Positions 21,758-32,241 of a stretch of DNA of 64,000 nt are shown here, piece by piece. The stretch spans positions 106,512,823-106,576,822 of the forward strand of contig NC_064822.1 in the NCBI RefSeq assembly GCF_024166365.1, given 5' to 3'. The stretch's first letter is position 1; each line of letters starts with the position of its first letter. Under the pieces are notes generated by a model, which did no database searches, had not been told where the DNA came from, and was given only the letters and a program-made list of their open reading frames with translations. The stretch is from Elephas maximus indicus. Its lineage: Eukaryota; Chordata; Mammalia; Proboscidea; Elephantidae. The position numbers and the translations under genes were made by a program.

Positions 21758-23290
21758 AATTAGCCATTAGAGAAATGCAAATTAAAACTACGATGAGATT
21801 CCATCTCACACCAGCAAGGCTGGCATTAATCCAAAAAACACAAAATAATAAATGTTGGAGAGGCTGCGCAGAGATTGGAACTCTTATACACTGCTGGTGG
21901 GAATGTAAAATGGTACAACCACTCTGGAAATCTATCTGGCGTTATCTTAAACAGTTAGAAATAGAACTACCATACAACCCAGAAATCCCACTCCTCGGAA
22001 TATACCCTAGAGAAACAAGAGCCTTCACACAAACAGATATATGCACACCCATGTTTATTGCAGCTCCGTTTACAATAGCAAAAAGCTGGAAGCAACCAAG
22101 GTGTCCATCAACGGATGAGTGGGTAAATAAATTGTGGTATATTCACACAATGGAATACTACGCATCGATAAAGAACAGTGACAAATCTGTGAAACATTTC
22201 ATAACATGGAGGAACCCGGAAGGCATTATGCTGAGCGAAATTAGTCAGAGGCAAAAGGACAAATATTGTGTAAGACCACTATTATAAGATCTTGAGAAAT
22301 AGTAAAAACTAAGAAGAACACATACTTTTGTGGTTACGAAGGGGGGAGGGAGGGAGGGAGGGAGGGAGGGGTTTTTTATCGATTAATCAGTAGATAAGAA
22401 CTGCTTTGGGTGAAGGGAAAGACAACACTCAATACATAGAAGGTCAGCTCAATTGGACTGGACCAAAAGCAAAGAAGTTTCCGGGATAAAATGAATGCTT
22501 CAAAGGTCAGCGGAGCAGGGGCGGGGGTCTGGGGAACATGGTTTGAGGGGACTTCTAAGTCAATTGGCAAAATAATTCTATTATGAAAACATTCTGCATC
22601 CCACTTTGAAATGTGGCGTCTGGGGTCTTAAATGCTAACAAGCGGCCATCTAAGATGCATCAATTGGTCTCAACCCACCTGGAGCAAAGGAAAATGAAGA
22701 ACACCAAGGTCACACGACAACTAAGAGCCCAAGAGACAGAAAGGGCCACATGAACCAGAGACCTACATCATCCTGAGACCAGAAGAACTAGTTGGTGCCC
22801 GGCCACAATCGATGACTGCCCTGACAGGGAGCACAACAGAGAACTCCTGAGGGAACAGGAGATCAGTGGGATGCAGACCCCAAATTCTCATAAAAAGACC
22901 ATACTTCATGGTCTGACTGAGACTAGAGGAATCCCGGCGGCCATGGTCCCCAGACCTTCTGTTGGCACAGGACAGGAACCATCCCCGAAGACAACTCATC
23001 AGACATGAAAGGGACTGGTCAGTGGGTGGGAGAGAGATGCTGATGAAGAGTGAGCTGATTATATCAGGTGGACACTTGAGAGTGTGTTGGCAACTCTTGT
23101 CTGGAGGGGGGATGGGAGGATAGAGAGAGAGGGAAGCTGGCAAAATTGTCACGAAAGGAGAGACTGAAAGGGCTGACTCAATAGGGGAAGAGCAAGTGGG
23201 AGTACAGAGTAAGATGTATGTAAACTTATATGTGACAGACTGATTGGATTTGTAAACGTTCACTTGAAGCTTAATAAAAGTTATTAAAAA
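21758..23290 (+). mobile_element. 5'-truncated L1 with open ORF2 tail
   Basis: The 1533-bp L1 3' part is flanked by a perfect 14-bp TSD aaaaattgcatgag (21744-21757 and 23291-23304). The ORF2 C-terminus is open at 21775-22287: [59 protein letters not shown] 3'UTR follows with a GGGA repeat and a short A-tail. Lack of stops in ORF2 suggests a younger insertion. Confidence 0.93.
22340..22370 (+). repeat. (GGGA)n purine repeat in L1 3'UTR
   Basis: A G-rich run of GGGA units at the start of the L1 3'UTR. G-rich tracts at this place are known in L1 and can form quadruplexes. Other L1 copies here keep only a short G-run. Confidence 0.8.
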
Positions 23291-23332
23291 AAAAATTGCA
23301 TGAGCAACATGGATGAATCTGGAGGGCATCAT
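22763..23332 (-). other. Antisense open frame across L1 3'UTR
   Basis: A 189-codon stop-free frame antisense to the L1 3'UTR. It shares with other copies the segments VYKSNQS, SCQHTLKCPPD, LRGWFLSCANRRSG, FSVV and SSSGLRMM. There is no known product. It may be a by-product of composition or a real feature of this L1 family (see findings). Confidence 0.35.
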
Positions 23333-25030
23333 GTTGAGCGAAATAAGTCAAAAACAAAAGGGCAAATATTGTATGAGACGACTAGTATAAAAATTCATGA
23401 AAAGGTTTACACACAAAAAGAAACAATCTTTGATGGTTACAAGGGAGGGGAGAGGGTGGGGGTGGAAAAACACTAGGTAAGTGGTAGCTTTGGTGAAGGG
23501 TAAGACAGTAAGTACACAAAACTGGTGAAGCCAGCACCACTTGACCATGGCAAGGTCATGGAAGCTCCACAGACATATCCAAACTCCCTGAGGGACTGAA
23601 TTGCTGGGTTGAGGGATGTGGGGACCATGGTCTCAGATAACATCTAGCTCAACTGGCATAACATAATTTTTTTTTTTTTTTATTGTGGTTTAAGTGAAAG
23701 TTTACAAATCAAGTCAGTCTCTCACACAAAAACTTATATACACCTTGCTACATACTCCCAGTTGCTCTCCCACTAATGGGACAGCCCGCTCCTTCCCTCC
23801 ACTTTCTCTTTTCGTGTCCATTTCGCCAGCTTCTAACCCACTCTACCCTCTCATCTCCCCTCCAGGGAGGAGATGCCAACATAGTCTCAAGTGTCAACCT
23901 GATCCAAGAAGCTCACTCCTCACCAGCATCCCTCTCCATCCCATTGTCCAGTTCAATCCCTGTCTGAAGAGTTGGCTTCGGGAATGGTTCCTGTCCTGGG
24001 CCAACACAAGGTCTGGGGGCCGTGACCACCAAGGTCCTTCTAGTCTCAGTAAGACCATTAAGTCTGGTCTTTTAACGAGAACTTGAGGTCCGCATCCCAC
24101 TGCTCTCCTGCTCCCTCAGGGGTTCTCTGTTGTGTTCCCTGTCAGGGCAGTCATCAGTTGTAGCCGGGCACCATCTAGCTCTTTTGGTCTCAGGCTGATG
24201 TAGCCCTTTTTATCTGTTGGGCTCGTAATTACCTTGTGTCCTTGGTGTTCTTCATTCTCCTTTGATCCAGGTGGGTTGAGACCAAGTGATGCATCTTAGA
24301 TGGCCGCTTGCTAGTGTTTAAGACCCCAGACACCACTTTCCAAAGTGGGATGGTGTAACATAATTTATAAAGAAAACGTTCTACATTCTACTTTGGTGAG
24401 TAGTGTCTGGGGTCTTAAAAGCCTGTGAGTGGCCATCTAAGACACTCCACTGGTCTCACCCCTTCAGGGGCAAGGGAGAATGAAGAAAACTAAAGATAAA
24501 AGGGAAAGATTAGTCCAAAGGACTAATGAAGCACAACTACCACGGCCTCCAGCAGACTGAGGCCAGCACAACTGGATGGTGCCCGGCTACCACCACTGAC
24601 TGCTCAGACAGGGATCCCAATAGGGGGTCCCAGAAAAAGCTGGAGAAAAATGTAGAACAAAATTCTAACTCACAAGAAAAAGACCAGACTTACTGGCCTG
24701 ACAGAGACTGGAGAAACCCTGAGAGTATGGCCTCCAGACACCCTTTTAGCTCAGTAATGAAGTCACTCCTGAGGCTCACCCTTCATCCAAAGATTAGACA
24801 GGCCCATAAAACAAAACAAGACTAAAGTGGCACACCAGCCCAGGGGCAAAGAGTAGAAGGCAGGGCGGGACAGCAAAGGTGGTAATAGAGAGCCCAAGGT
24901 CAATAAGCGAAAGTGTTGACATGTCATGGGGTTGTTAACCAATGTCATAAAAACAGTATGTCACTAATGGGTTAATGAGAAGTTAGTTTGTTCTGTAACC
25001 CTTCATCTAAAGTACAATTAAGAAAAAAAA
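23305..25030 (+). mobile_element. Older L1 3' end, split by a minus-strand L1
   Basis: Begins near caacatggatgaatctggag and ends ttcatctaaagtacaattaa plus an A-run. It is interrupted at 23670-24355. The 3' end (gacatgtcatggggttgtta) recurs at 55150-55258, so it is a different L1 subfamily from the copies at 21758 and 26746. Confidence 0.8.
23670..24355 (-). mobile_element. L1 3'UTR inserted into older L1
   Basis: The 686-bp 5'-truncated copy has its A-tail at the left. Perfect 11-bp TSD taacataattt at 23659-23669 and 24356-24366. The antisense frame on the plus strand (23694-24086) stays open, with [20 protein letters not shown]. Confidence 0.92.
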
Positions 25031-25929
25031 AGTATCATGGCTGCAGGTGGGTGGAGGGCCAGAGACCCACCTTGTAACAGTATCAGTTGATCTCATTAAA
25101 AGGGGGAGGGCAGGTTCAACCACTTATGTTAAGATTATCCAATGACTGATCCTCTATTCTTCTCTTTATAAACTTCACTGTAACTAGCCTACTTCAAGCC
25201 ATTTGTTTTGTTTTTTTGAATCAGAATGGTCTCCCTGCATGCATACAGAATAACTGCTTGGAATAAACCTTACGTTTCAAAAAAAACTGCACGAGGTTTC
25301 ATGGCTCAGCTGCTAAATGTCCCTACGGTACTACCTCCAAAGGTGGCCTCGAATGACCAGCAAGCATCTTTTGATATTTACACCCTTTCTCAGCCACTTG
25401 CCATACACTGAGTCTGGCCTAGCCCTGAGATTTGTTTTAGCAAAGAGAATGTGAACGATGTAGCAGTGTACCAGTTCTGGCCGAGGAACTAATCTTTAAG
25501 AAGGATTGGCATTTTCTATTTCTGGATTTTGGGGAACCCTGAATAACCAGGTAAGTACCCTGCTAGAGCGACCACATGGAGTAGCTAAGTGGAGAGAGAA
25601 AGGCCCTGAGCCCAGTGTTCTAGCCAAACCCAGCACTGGACATGTGAGCGAGCCATCTAGGCCATTCCAGTCCAGGCCCCCAGATGACTGCAGCCTCAGC
25701 TGACCCCACATGAAGCAGAATTGCACTGTCAACCTGCAGGTTCATGAGAAGTAATAAACTATTGTTTTAACCCACTATGTTTTGGGGGTAGGTAGTTCCT
25801 TGAACAATAACAGATAATGAAATAGTCCCCCATTCCAAGGCTTCTAAAGAATTCTTTGCTCTACAGTAAAACTTAATAGTAATGGTAAATATTTAAATGA
25901 AGATATTAAATCATTCTTACTTAGAATAG

Positions 25930-26416
25930 TGTCATGGATTGAATTATGTCTCCCCCCCACCTCCCAAATGTGTGTATCAATTTGGCTGGGCCATGACTCC
26001 CAGTATTGTGGGATTTTCCTATATGTTATGAATCCTGCCTCTAGGATGTTAATGAGGGAGGATGGGCTGCAGTTGTGTTAGCAAGGCAGGACTTGACCTA
26101 CAAGATTGGATTCTGTCTTCAGGCAATCTCTTGAGACAAAAAAGAGAGAAGGGGGCAGAGAGACAGGAAGACCTCATACCACCAAGAAGACAATACCAGA
26201 AGCAGAGCGCATCCTTTGGACCTGGGGTCCCTGCGCCTGAGAAGCTCCTAGTCCAGGGGAAGATTGATGAGAAGGCTGACAGAGAAAGCCTTCTCCTGGA
26301 GCTAACACCCTGAATTTGGACTTTCAGCCTACTTTACTGTGAAAAAATAAATTTCTCTTTGTTAAAGCCATCCACTTGTAGTATTTCTATTATAGCAGCA
26401 CTAGAAAACTGAGACA
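25930..26416 (+). mobile_element. Solo LTR, MaLR/ERVL-like
   Basis: 487 bp from TGTCATGGATTGAA to CTGAGACA (TG...CA). Flanks aatag/aacag fit a 5-bp TSD with one change. An AATAAA is at 26346-26351 followed by ttgttaaagccatcc. It clearly belongs to the same family as the LTR at 56263-56750. No internal viral genes are present. Confidence 0.8.
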
Positions 26417-26745
26417 AACAGCTATGTTTGAAAAAAAAAATCAAAACAGGCAAAACAAAAGGTACATTCCAAAAGCCACTGTATGGTACTTAAGGAAAAA
26501 TAAACAACAAAACACACGAACACCTCAGAATACAGTATGACAACTCGGCTTTACTTGTATTATTTTTCAAACACATTAATGCTATAAAACCTTAAACTAC
26601 ATTACTAATAAAATATACTTGTTTTCACTTTTCAGGTAAAGAAACAGTAACAAAGAATTTGAGCAATATGACCAGATCCAAAGAATAAGCAAGCAAAAGC
26701 AATTGCAACAAGCAATCAAAAGACACACTAAAAAAAATGCATGTG

Positions 26746-28785
26746 GCCCCAAAACAGTTAAATGGGGAAAAGACAGTCTTTTTAACAAATGGTGCAGGCA
26801 TAACTGGATATCCATCTGCAAAAAAATGGAACAAGACCCATACCTCACTCCATGCACAAAAACTAACTCAAAATGGATCAAAGACCTAAATATAAAATCT
26901 AAAACGATAAAGATCATGGAAGAAAAGATAGGGACAACGTTAGGAGCCCTAATACATGGCATCAACAGTATACAAAACATTATCAAGAACGTAGAAGAAA
27001 AACTAGATAACTGGGAGCTCCTAAAAATCAAACACTTTTGCTCATCCAAAGACTTCACCAAAAGAGTAAAAAGACTACCTACAAACGGAAAAAGTTTTTA
27101 GCTATGACATTTCTGATCAGCGCCTGATCTCTAAAATCTACGTGATACTGCAAAAACTCAACTGCAAAAAGACAAATAACCCAATTAAAAAATGGGCAAA
27201 AGATATGGATAGACACTTCACTAAAGAAGACATTCAGGTAGCTAACATATATGAGGAAATGTTCATGATCATTAGCCATTAGAGAAATGCAGATCAAAAC
27301 TACAATGAGATTTCATCTCGCTCCGATAAGGCTGGCATTAATCCAAAAAACACAAAATAATAAACATTGGAGAGGCTGTGGAGAGACTGGAACACTTCTA
27401 CACTGCTGATGGGAATGTCAAATGATACAACCACTTTGGAAGTCGACTTGGCGCTTCCTTAAAAAGCTAGAAATAGAACTACCATACACAATCCAGGAAT
27501 CCCAATCCTTGGAATATATCCTAGAGAAATAAGAGCCTTTATACAAACAGATATATGCACACCCATGTTTACTGCAGCACTGTTTACAATAGCAAAAACA
27601 TGGAAGCAACCAAGGTGCCCATCAACAGACGAATGGATAAATTATGATATATTCACACAATGGAATACTACGCATCGATAAAGAACAGTGAGGAATCTGT
27701 GAAACATTTCATAACACGGAGGAACTTGGAAGCCATTATGCTGAGTGAAATTAGTTACAAAAGGACAAATATTGTATAAGACCACTATTGTAAGAACTTG
27801 AGAAATAGTTTAAACTGAGAAGAAAACATTCTTTTGTGGTTATGGGGGGGAAGGGTGGAAAAGGGGTATTCACTAATTAGATAGTAAGTAAGAACTACTT
27901 TAGGTGAAGGGAAAGACAGCACACAGTACAGGCGAGGTCAGCACAATTGGACTAAACCAAAAGCAAAGAAGTTTCCTGAATAAACTGAATGCTTCAAAGG
28001 CCAGCATAGCAGGGGCAGGGGTCTGGGGACCATGGTTTCAGGGGACATCTAAGTCAATTGGCATAATAAAATCTATTAACAAAACATTCTGCATCCCACT
28101 TTGAAGAGTAGCGTCTGGGGTCTTAAACGCTAGCAAGCGGCCATCTAAGATGCATCAATTGGTCTCAATCCACTGGGAGCAAAGGAGAATGAAGAACACC
28201 AAGGATACAAGGTGATTACCAGCCCAAGAGACAGAAAGGGCCACATGAACCAGAGACTACATCATCCTGAGACCAGAAGAACTAGACGGTGACTGGCTAC
28301 AACCAATGACTGCCCTGACAGGGAACACAACAGAGAACCCCCGAGGGAGCAGGAGAGCAGTGGGATGCAGACCCCAAATTCTCATAAGACCAGACTTGAT
28401 GGTCTGACTGAGACTGGAGGGACCCTGGTGGTCATGGCCCCTAGACCTTGTGTTGGCCCAGGACAGGAACCATTCCCGAAGCCAACTCTTCAGACAGGGA
28501 TTGGACTGGAGAATGGGTTGGAGACGGATGCTGGTGAGGAGTGAGCTTCTTGGATAGGGTGGACACTTGAGACTATGTTGGCATCTCCTGCCTGGAGGGG
28601 AGATGGGAGGGTGGAGGGGGTTGGAAGGTGGCAAAAGGGACACGAAAAGAGAGGGTGGAGGGAAAGAGTGGGCTGTCATTGGGGGTAGAGTAGTTGGGAG
28701 TGTGTAGCAAGTTGTATATGGGTTTTTGTGTGGGAGGCTGACTTGATTTGTAGACTTTCACTTAAAGCACAATAAAAATTATTTT
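26746..28785 (+). mobile_element. 5'-truncated L1, 2.04 kb
   Basis: Starts in ORF2 ([20 protein letters not shown]) and ends with the same 3'UTR as the copy at 21758. Perfect 14-bp TSD aaaaaatgcatgtg at 26732-26745 and 28786-28799. ORF2 is broken by several frameshifts. The antisense 3'UTR frame is open for 140 codons at 28257-28679. Confidence 0.93.
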
Positions 28786-28897
28786 AAAAAATGCATGTGA
28801 GAGAAAAGAAATGTAAGTAATAATCAATCTGGCTTCATTAAAGGAATGATAGGACAACCATCTCTTTTCCTTATCTTCTCAATTATGTGCTCTTAGT

Positions 28898-29117
28898 CCT
28901 GTGGCTTTCAAACTTCTTTGAATACTACTTGAAATTAAAAATCCATTCTACATTATGACTCAGGACACACACATGCGTTTGTGTCTACAAAACTGAAACA
29001 AGTTTCACAAAACAATTATTTATTCTCACTACATGTAATGCATTTTGGTATTTTCTATTTGATTTCATTTTTTTAAAATCTTGGCCACAACCTGCAGTTT
29101 GAAAAACACCACACTAG
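28898..29117 (+). mobile_element. hAT-type MITE
   Basis: Terminal inverted repeats tggctttcaaactt and gtttgaaaaacacc bound about 220 bp. A related copy in the opposite orientation lies at 51450-51645 (caaaaagtttgaaagtcact). Confidence 0.6.
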
Positions 29118-29620
29118 TCTCGTCCCTTAGAACTCTGTACTAAAGCTTACTTACAATCCCTTGATCGGTATTCAAAAAAACTAATAAAAGGCCAGTATTC
29201 CAGATCAGACTATAATTCAGCTACTAAGAACAGCGATATTATCAATTTTAATAAATAACTAAACAAACACACGGACTCACACAAATAGTTACATAGATGG
29301 TACTTTGCACACCACCTCTCTAGCTTTGAGGTTCTTCTCCCTTGCCCATCCCATGCCAGAAAATTGACTATTTCTTCCTTAGACTCATCCGTATTGGGTG
29401 CCCTTGGGCCCCCTCTTTTTTAAACTCTCCTTTACAAAGCAAGAATGCTCCTAAATCCACCATTCAGCATTCATAATGAAGACCGTCTTAAAAGCTACAA
29501 TCCAGGATCTGCTTTTTAAGTCAGAAAACGTATTTGGAAATAAAATCATTTTCAAGTCATCTTCTGCTCTACTTGTAGATCAAATTACTACATTCAAGTC
29601 AAGTCTGTATGGAAGGCATA
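29118..29620. other. Intron 1 stretch, nothing recognised
   Basis: No repeat or coding signal could be supported here. Confidence 0.4.
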
Positions 29621-29627
29621 TAAATAG

Positions 29628-29720
29628 CAGGGGTTCGCAACCATGGCTGCACATTAGAATCACGTGAGGAGCTTTTAAAACTCCCTCCCATATCTCATGC
29701 CTATTAAATCAGAATGGGGG
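29628..29720 (+). mobile_element. MER5-like hAT MITE fragment
   Basis: Reads ggggttcgcaaccatggctg, then cacattagaatcacgtgagg and ttaaatcagaatggg: the usual MER5-type start. The 3' terminus is not clear. Confidence 0.6.
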
Positions 29721-29774
29721 TGGGATGGGGGGAATAACCGGTCAACTGAATTACTTAAGTGTTGTGTCTTAGTA

Positions 29775-30043
29775 GGAACCCCGGCGGTTAAGTGATTAAG
29801 TGATATGGCTGCTAACCGAAAGATAAAGGAGCCATGGTGGCACAGCGGTTAAGTGCTTGGCTGCTAACCAAAAGGTCATGGTTCGGAACTACCAGTCACT
29901 CCATGGGAGTAAGATGCAGCAGTCTAATCCCGTAAAGATTTACAGCCTTGGAAACCCTGTGGGGCCGTTGTACTCTGTCCTATAGGGTTGCTATAAGTCA
30001 GAATTTGATTCGACTGTAAAGGGTCTGGTTTGGGGTTTTTTGA
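29775..30043 (+). mobile_element. AfroSINE with duplicated head
   Basis: A partial head (ggaaccccggcggttaagtg ... gctgctaaccgaaaga, 29775-29824) is followed by a complete long-class copy (29827-30043). A single perfect TSD, tgtcttagta (29765-29774 and 30044-30053), encloses both. Confidence 0.9.
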
Positions 30044-30224
30044 TGTCTTAGTAAGACAAAGTAATACGTTTGATCTCTATGTCGTCTAGGATGACCAAGG
30101 CCAATAGGTGTCCAGTGAGCATCTTGAAACATGACCACAAAGGGTGAGGGAGTTTGCTCAGGTCTGTGCATACCCATCACAAATACGACGGCATGATGCT
30201 GGGTCAGTAAATCCTTTCAAAATC

Positions 30225-30350
30225 TTTTTTCCAATTATTCAGCAAATAGTCTTTGAGCACCTAGTATGTTCTGGGCCCTATTTTAGGTACCTGAGATATA
30301 GCAACAAACATGACAGATAAGGTCCCCATAGAGAGTAGCATCATTGTCAT
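30225..30350 (-). mobile_element. L2 fragment
   Basis: Reverse orientation of the L2 end: gcacctagtatgttctgggc, then gatatagcaacaaacatgac. It is cut on the right by the L1 at 30351. Confidence 0.65.
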
Positions 30351-32241
30351 TTTGTGTGTGAGTGTGTGTGTACATACGTGCGCACAGACGCGCACATTAG
30401 GTGAAAGTTTACAGAGCAATTAGTTTCCCATTTGATAGTTTGTATATGAAGTGTTTCACGACCTTGGTTTCATTCCCCACAATGTGTAAGCACTCTCGCA
30501 TTTCTAACCTGGGTTCCTTTGGCCCTAATTTTCTACCCTTTCCTGCCTTCTCATCTTTGCCTTTGGGTAAATATTGCCCTTTTGATCTCATATAATTGAT
30601 TATTCTAAGCAGTACATTCCTCTTGGGTATCACTGTTTATCTTATGGACTTGTCTATTGTTTGGGGAGAGGTGATCCCCAGGTAAGGCTTCAGTTCCAGG
30701 TCAGAAGGGTGTCTCAGGGCCATAGTCTCACAGCCTCTGTCAACCTAGTAAATCTGGTCTTTTTTGTGAATTTGATTTTTTGTTCTATATTCCTCCCCTG
30801 CTCTGTCCAGGACCCTCTGTTGTGATCCCCATCAGAGCAATTGATAGTGGTAGCTGTGCACCACCTAGTTCTTCTGGTCTCAAGATCATTTAGGCTGTGG
30901 TTCATGTGATCCATTAGTCCTTTGAACCTAGCGTTCCCTTCAGTCTTTGGTTTTCTTCACTCTCCTTTGCTCTGGATGGGAAGAGACCAACAGTTGTATC
31001 TCAGATGGACGTCTGCAAGCTTTTAAGACCCGAGATGCTACTCACCAAAGTAGGATATAGAACACTGTCTTTATGAACTATGTTGTGCCAATTGACACGG
31101 ATGTCCCCCAAGTCTATGGTCCTTTGTCTTTGAGCCTAGGAACTTCATCCCGTGAGGTGTTTGGTTATGTCTAAGAGGGTTCCCTAACTGTAAACCCTTG
31201 TGTGCTCTATATGAGCCCCACCTACAGTCACGTATGTAGAAATATTCACCACCAAACCTGTAGCAGACAGTGCGTGCGTTCCCTTACGACCTCCCATATC
31301 TCTTGATCCATTCATAAACTATTGTTTGTTAATACTATTGTTGCAGGACTGTCTAATATATAGTAGTTACTGTAGTTGCCTTTTATTCTTGCGTTCCCCT
31401 CAGTGTCCTCTCTTGCCTTGGTCATGATGTGCTGAATTCCCCCATATTACATACTGTCCTTTCCTTCACCAATATTAACACGTCTTCTATCTAATTGGTA
31501 GTTTCCCCTCCCCTCATCCGTGCTAACCATCAAAGAATGTTTATCTTTTGTGTAAACCTTTTATTGTTACTTCGTAACAGTGGTCTCATACAGTATTCGT
31601 CCTTTTGTGATTAACTTATTTCACTCAGCACTATGTCCTCCAACTTCAACCATGTTGTGAGATGTTCCGTGGATTCACCATTATTCTTTATTGTTGCATA
31701 GTATTCCATTGTGTGTATCTACCACAGTTTGTTAATCCATTCATCTGTGGATGGGCACTTAGGTTGTTTGCTTTTTTTTTGCTGTTGTGAATAATACTGC
31801 AATGAACAAGGGTGTGTATATGTCTATTTGTGTTGTGGCTCTTATTTCTTTAGAGTATATGCCTAGGAGTGGGATTGCTCGATCACATGGTATTTCTATC
31901 TTTCTGAGGAAGCGCCATACCGTTTTCCACAGTGGTTGTACCGTTTTACATTCCCACCAACAGTGTATAAGAGTCCTAATCTCCCCAAAACCTTGCCAAC
32001 ATTTGTTCATTTTCAGTTTTTTTTTTTTTTTGCCAGTAATGTTGGAGTGAGGTGGCATCTCATTACAGTTTTGATTTGCATCTACCTAAGCGGGTTTGGG
32101 TAAGCACTAATGACCATGAGTGTTTCTTCATATGTGTTAGCAGCCTGAACGACTTCTTCGGTGAAGTGACTGTTTACATCCTTTGCCCACTTTTTAATTG
32201 GATTATTCGTCTTTTTATCATTAAGATGCTGATGTTTTCTA
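30351..32241 (-). mobile_element. L1 3' end whose A-tail became a CA-rich microsatellite
   Basis: 1.9-kb 5'-truncated L1 with the 3' end at the left. TSD catcattgtcat (30339-30350) and catcactgtcat (32242-32253), one mismatch. The tail position holds tttgtgtgtgagtgtgtgtg and related repeats. ORF2 remnants include [20 protein letters not shown] at 31759-32058. The 3'UTR differs from that of the 21758 type. Confidence 0.85.

Noticed and set aside
26062-26313. 83-codon frame
   Set aside because: Lies wholly within the solo LTR at 25930-26416; LTRs of this type do not encode protein.
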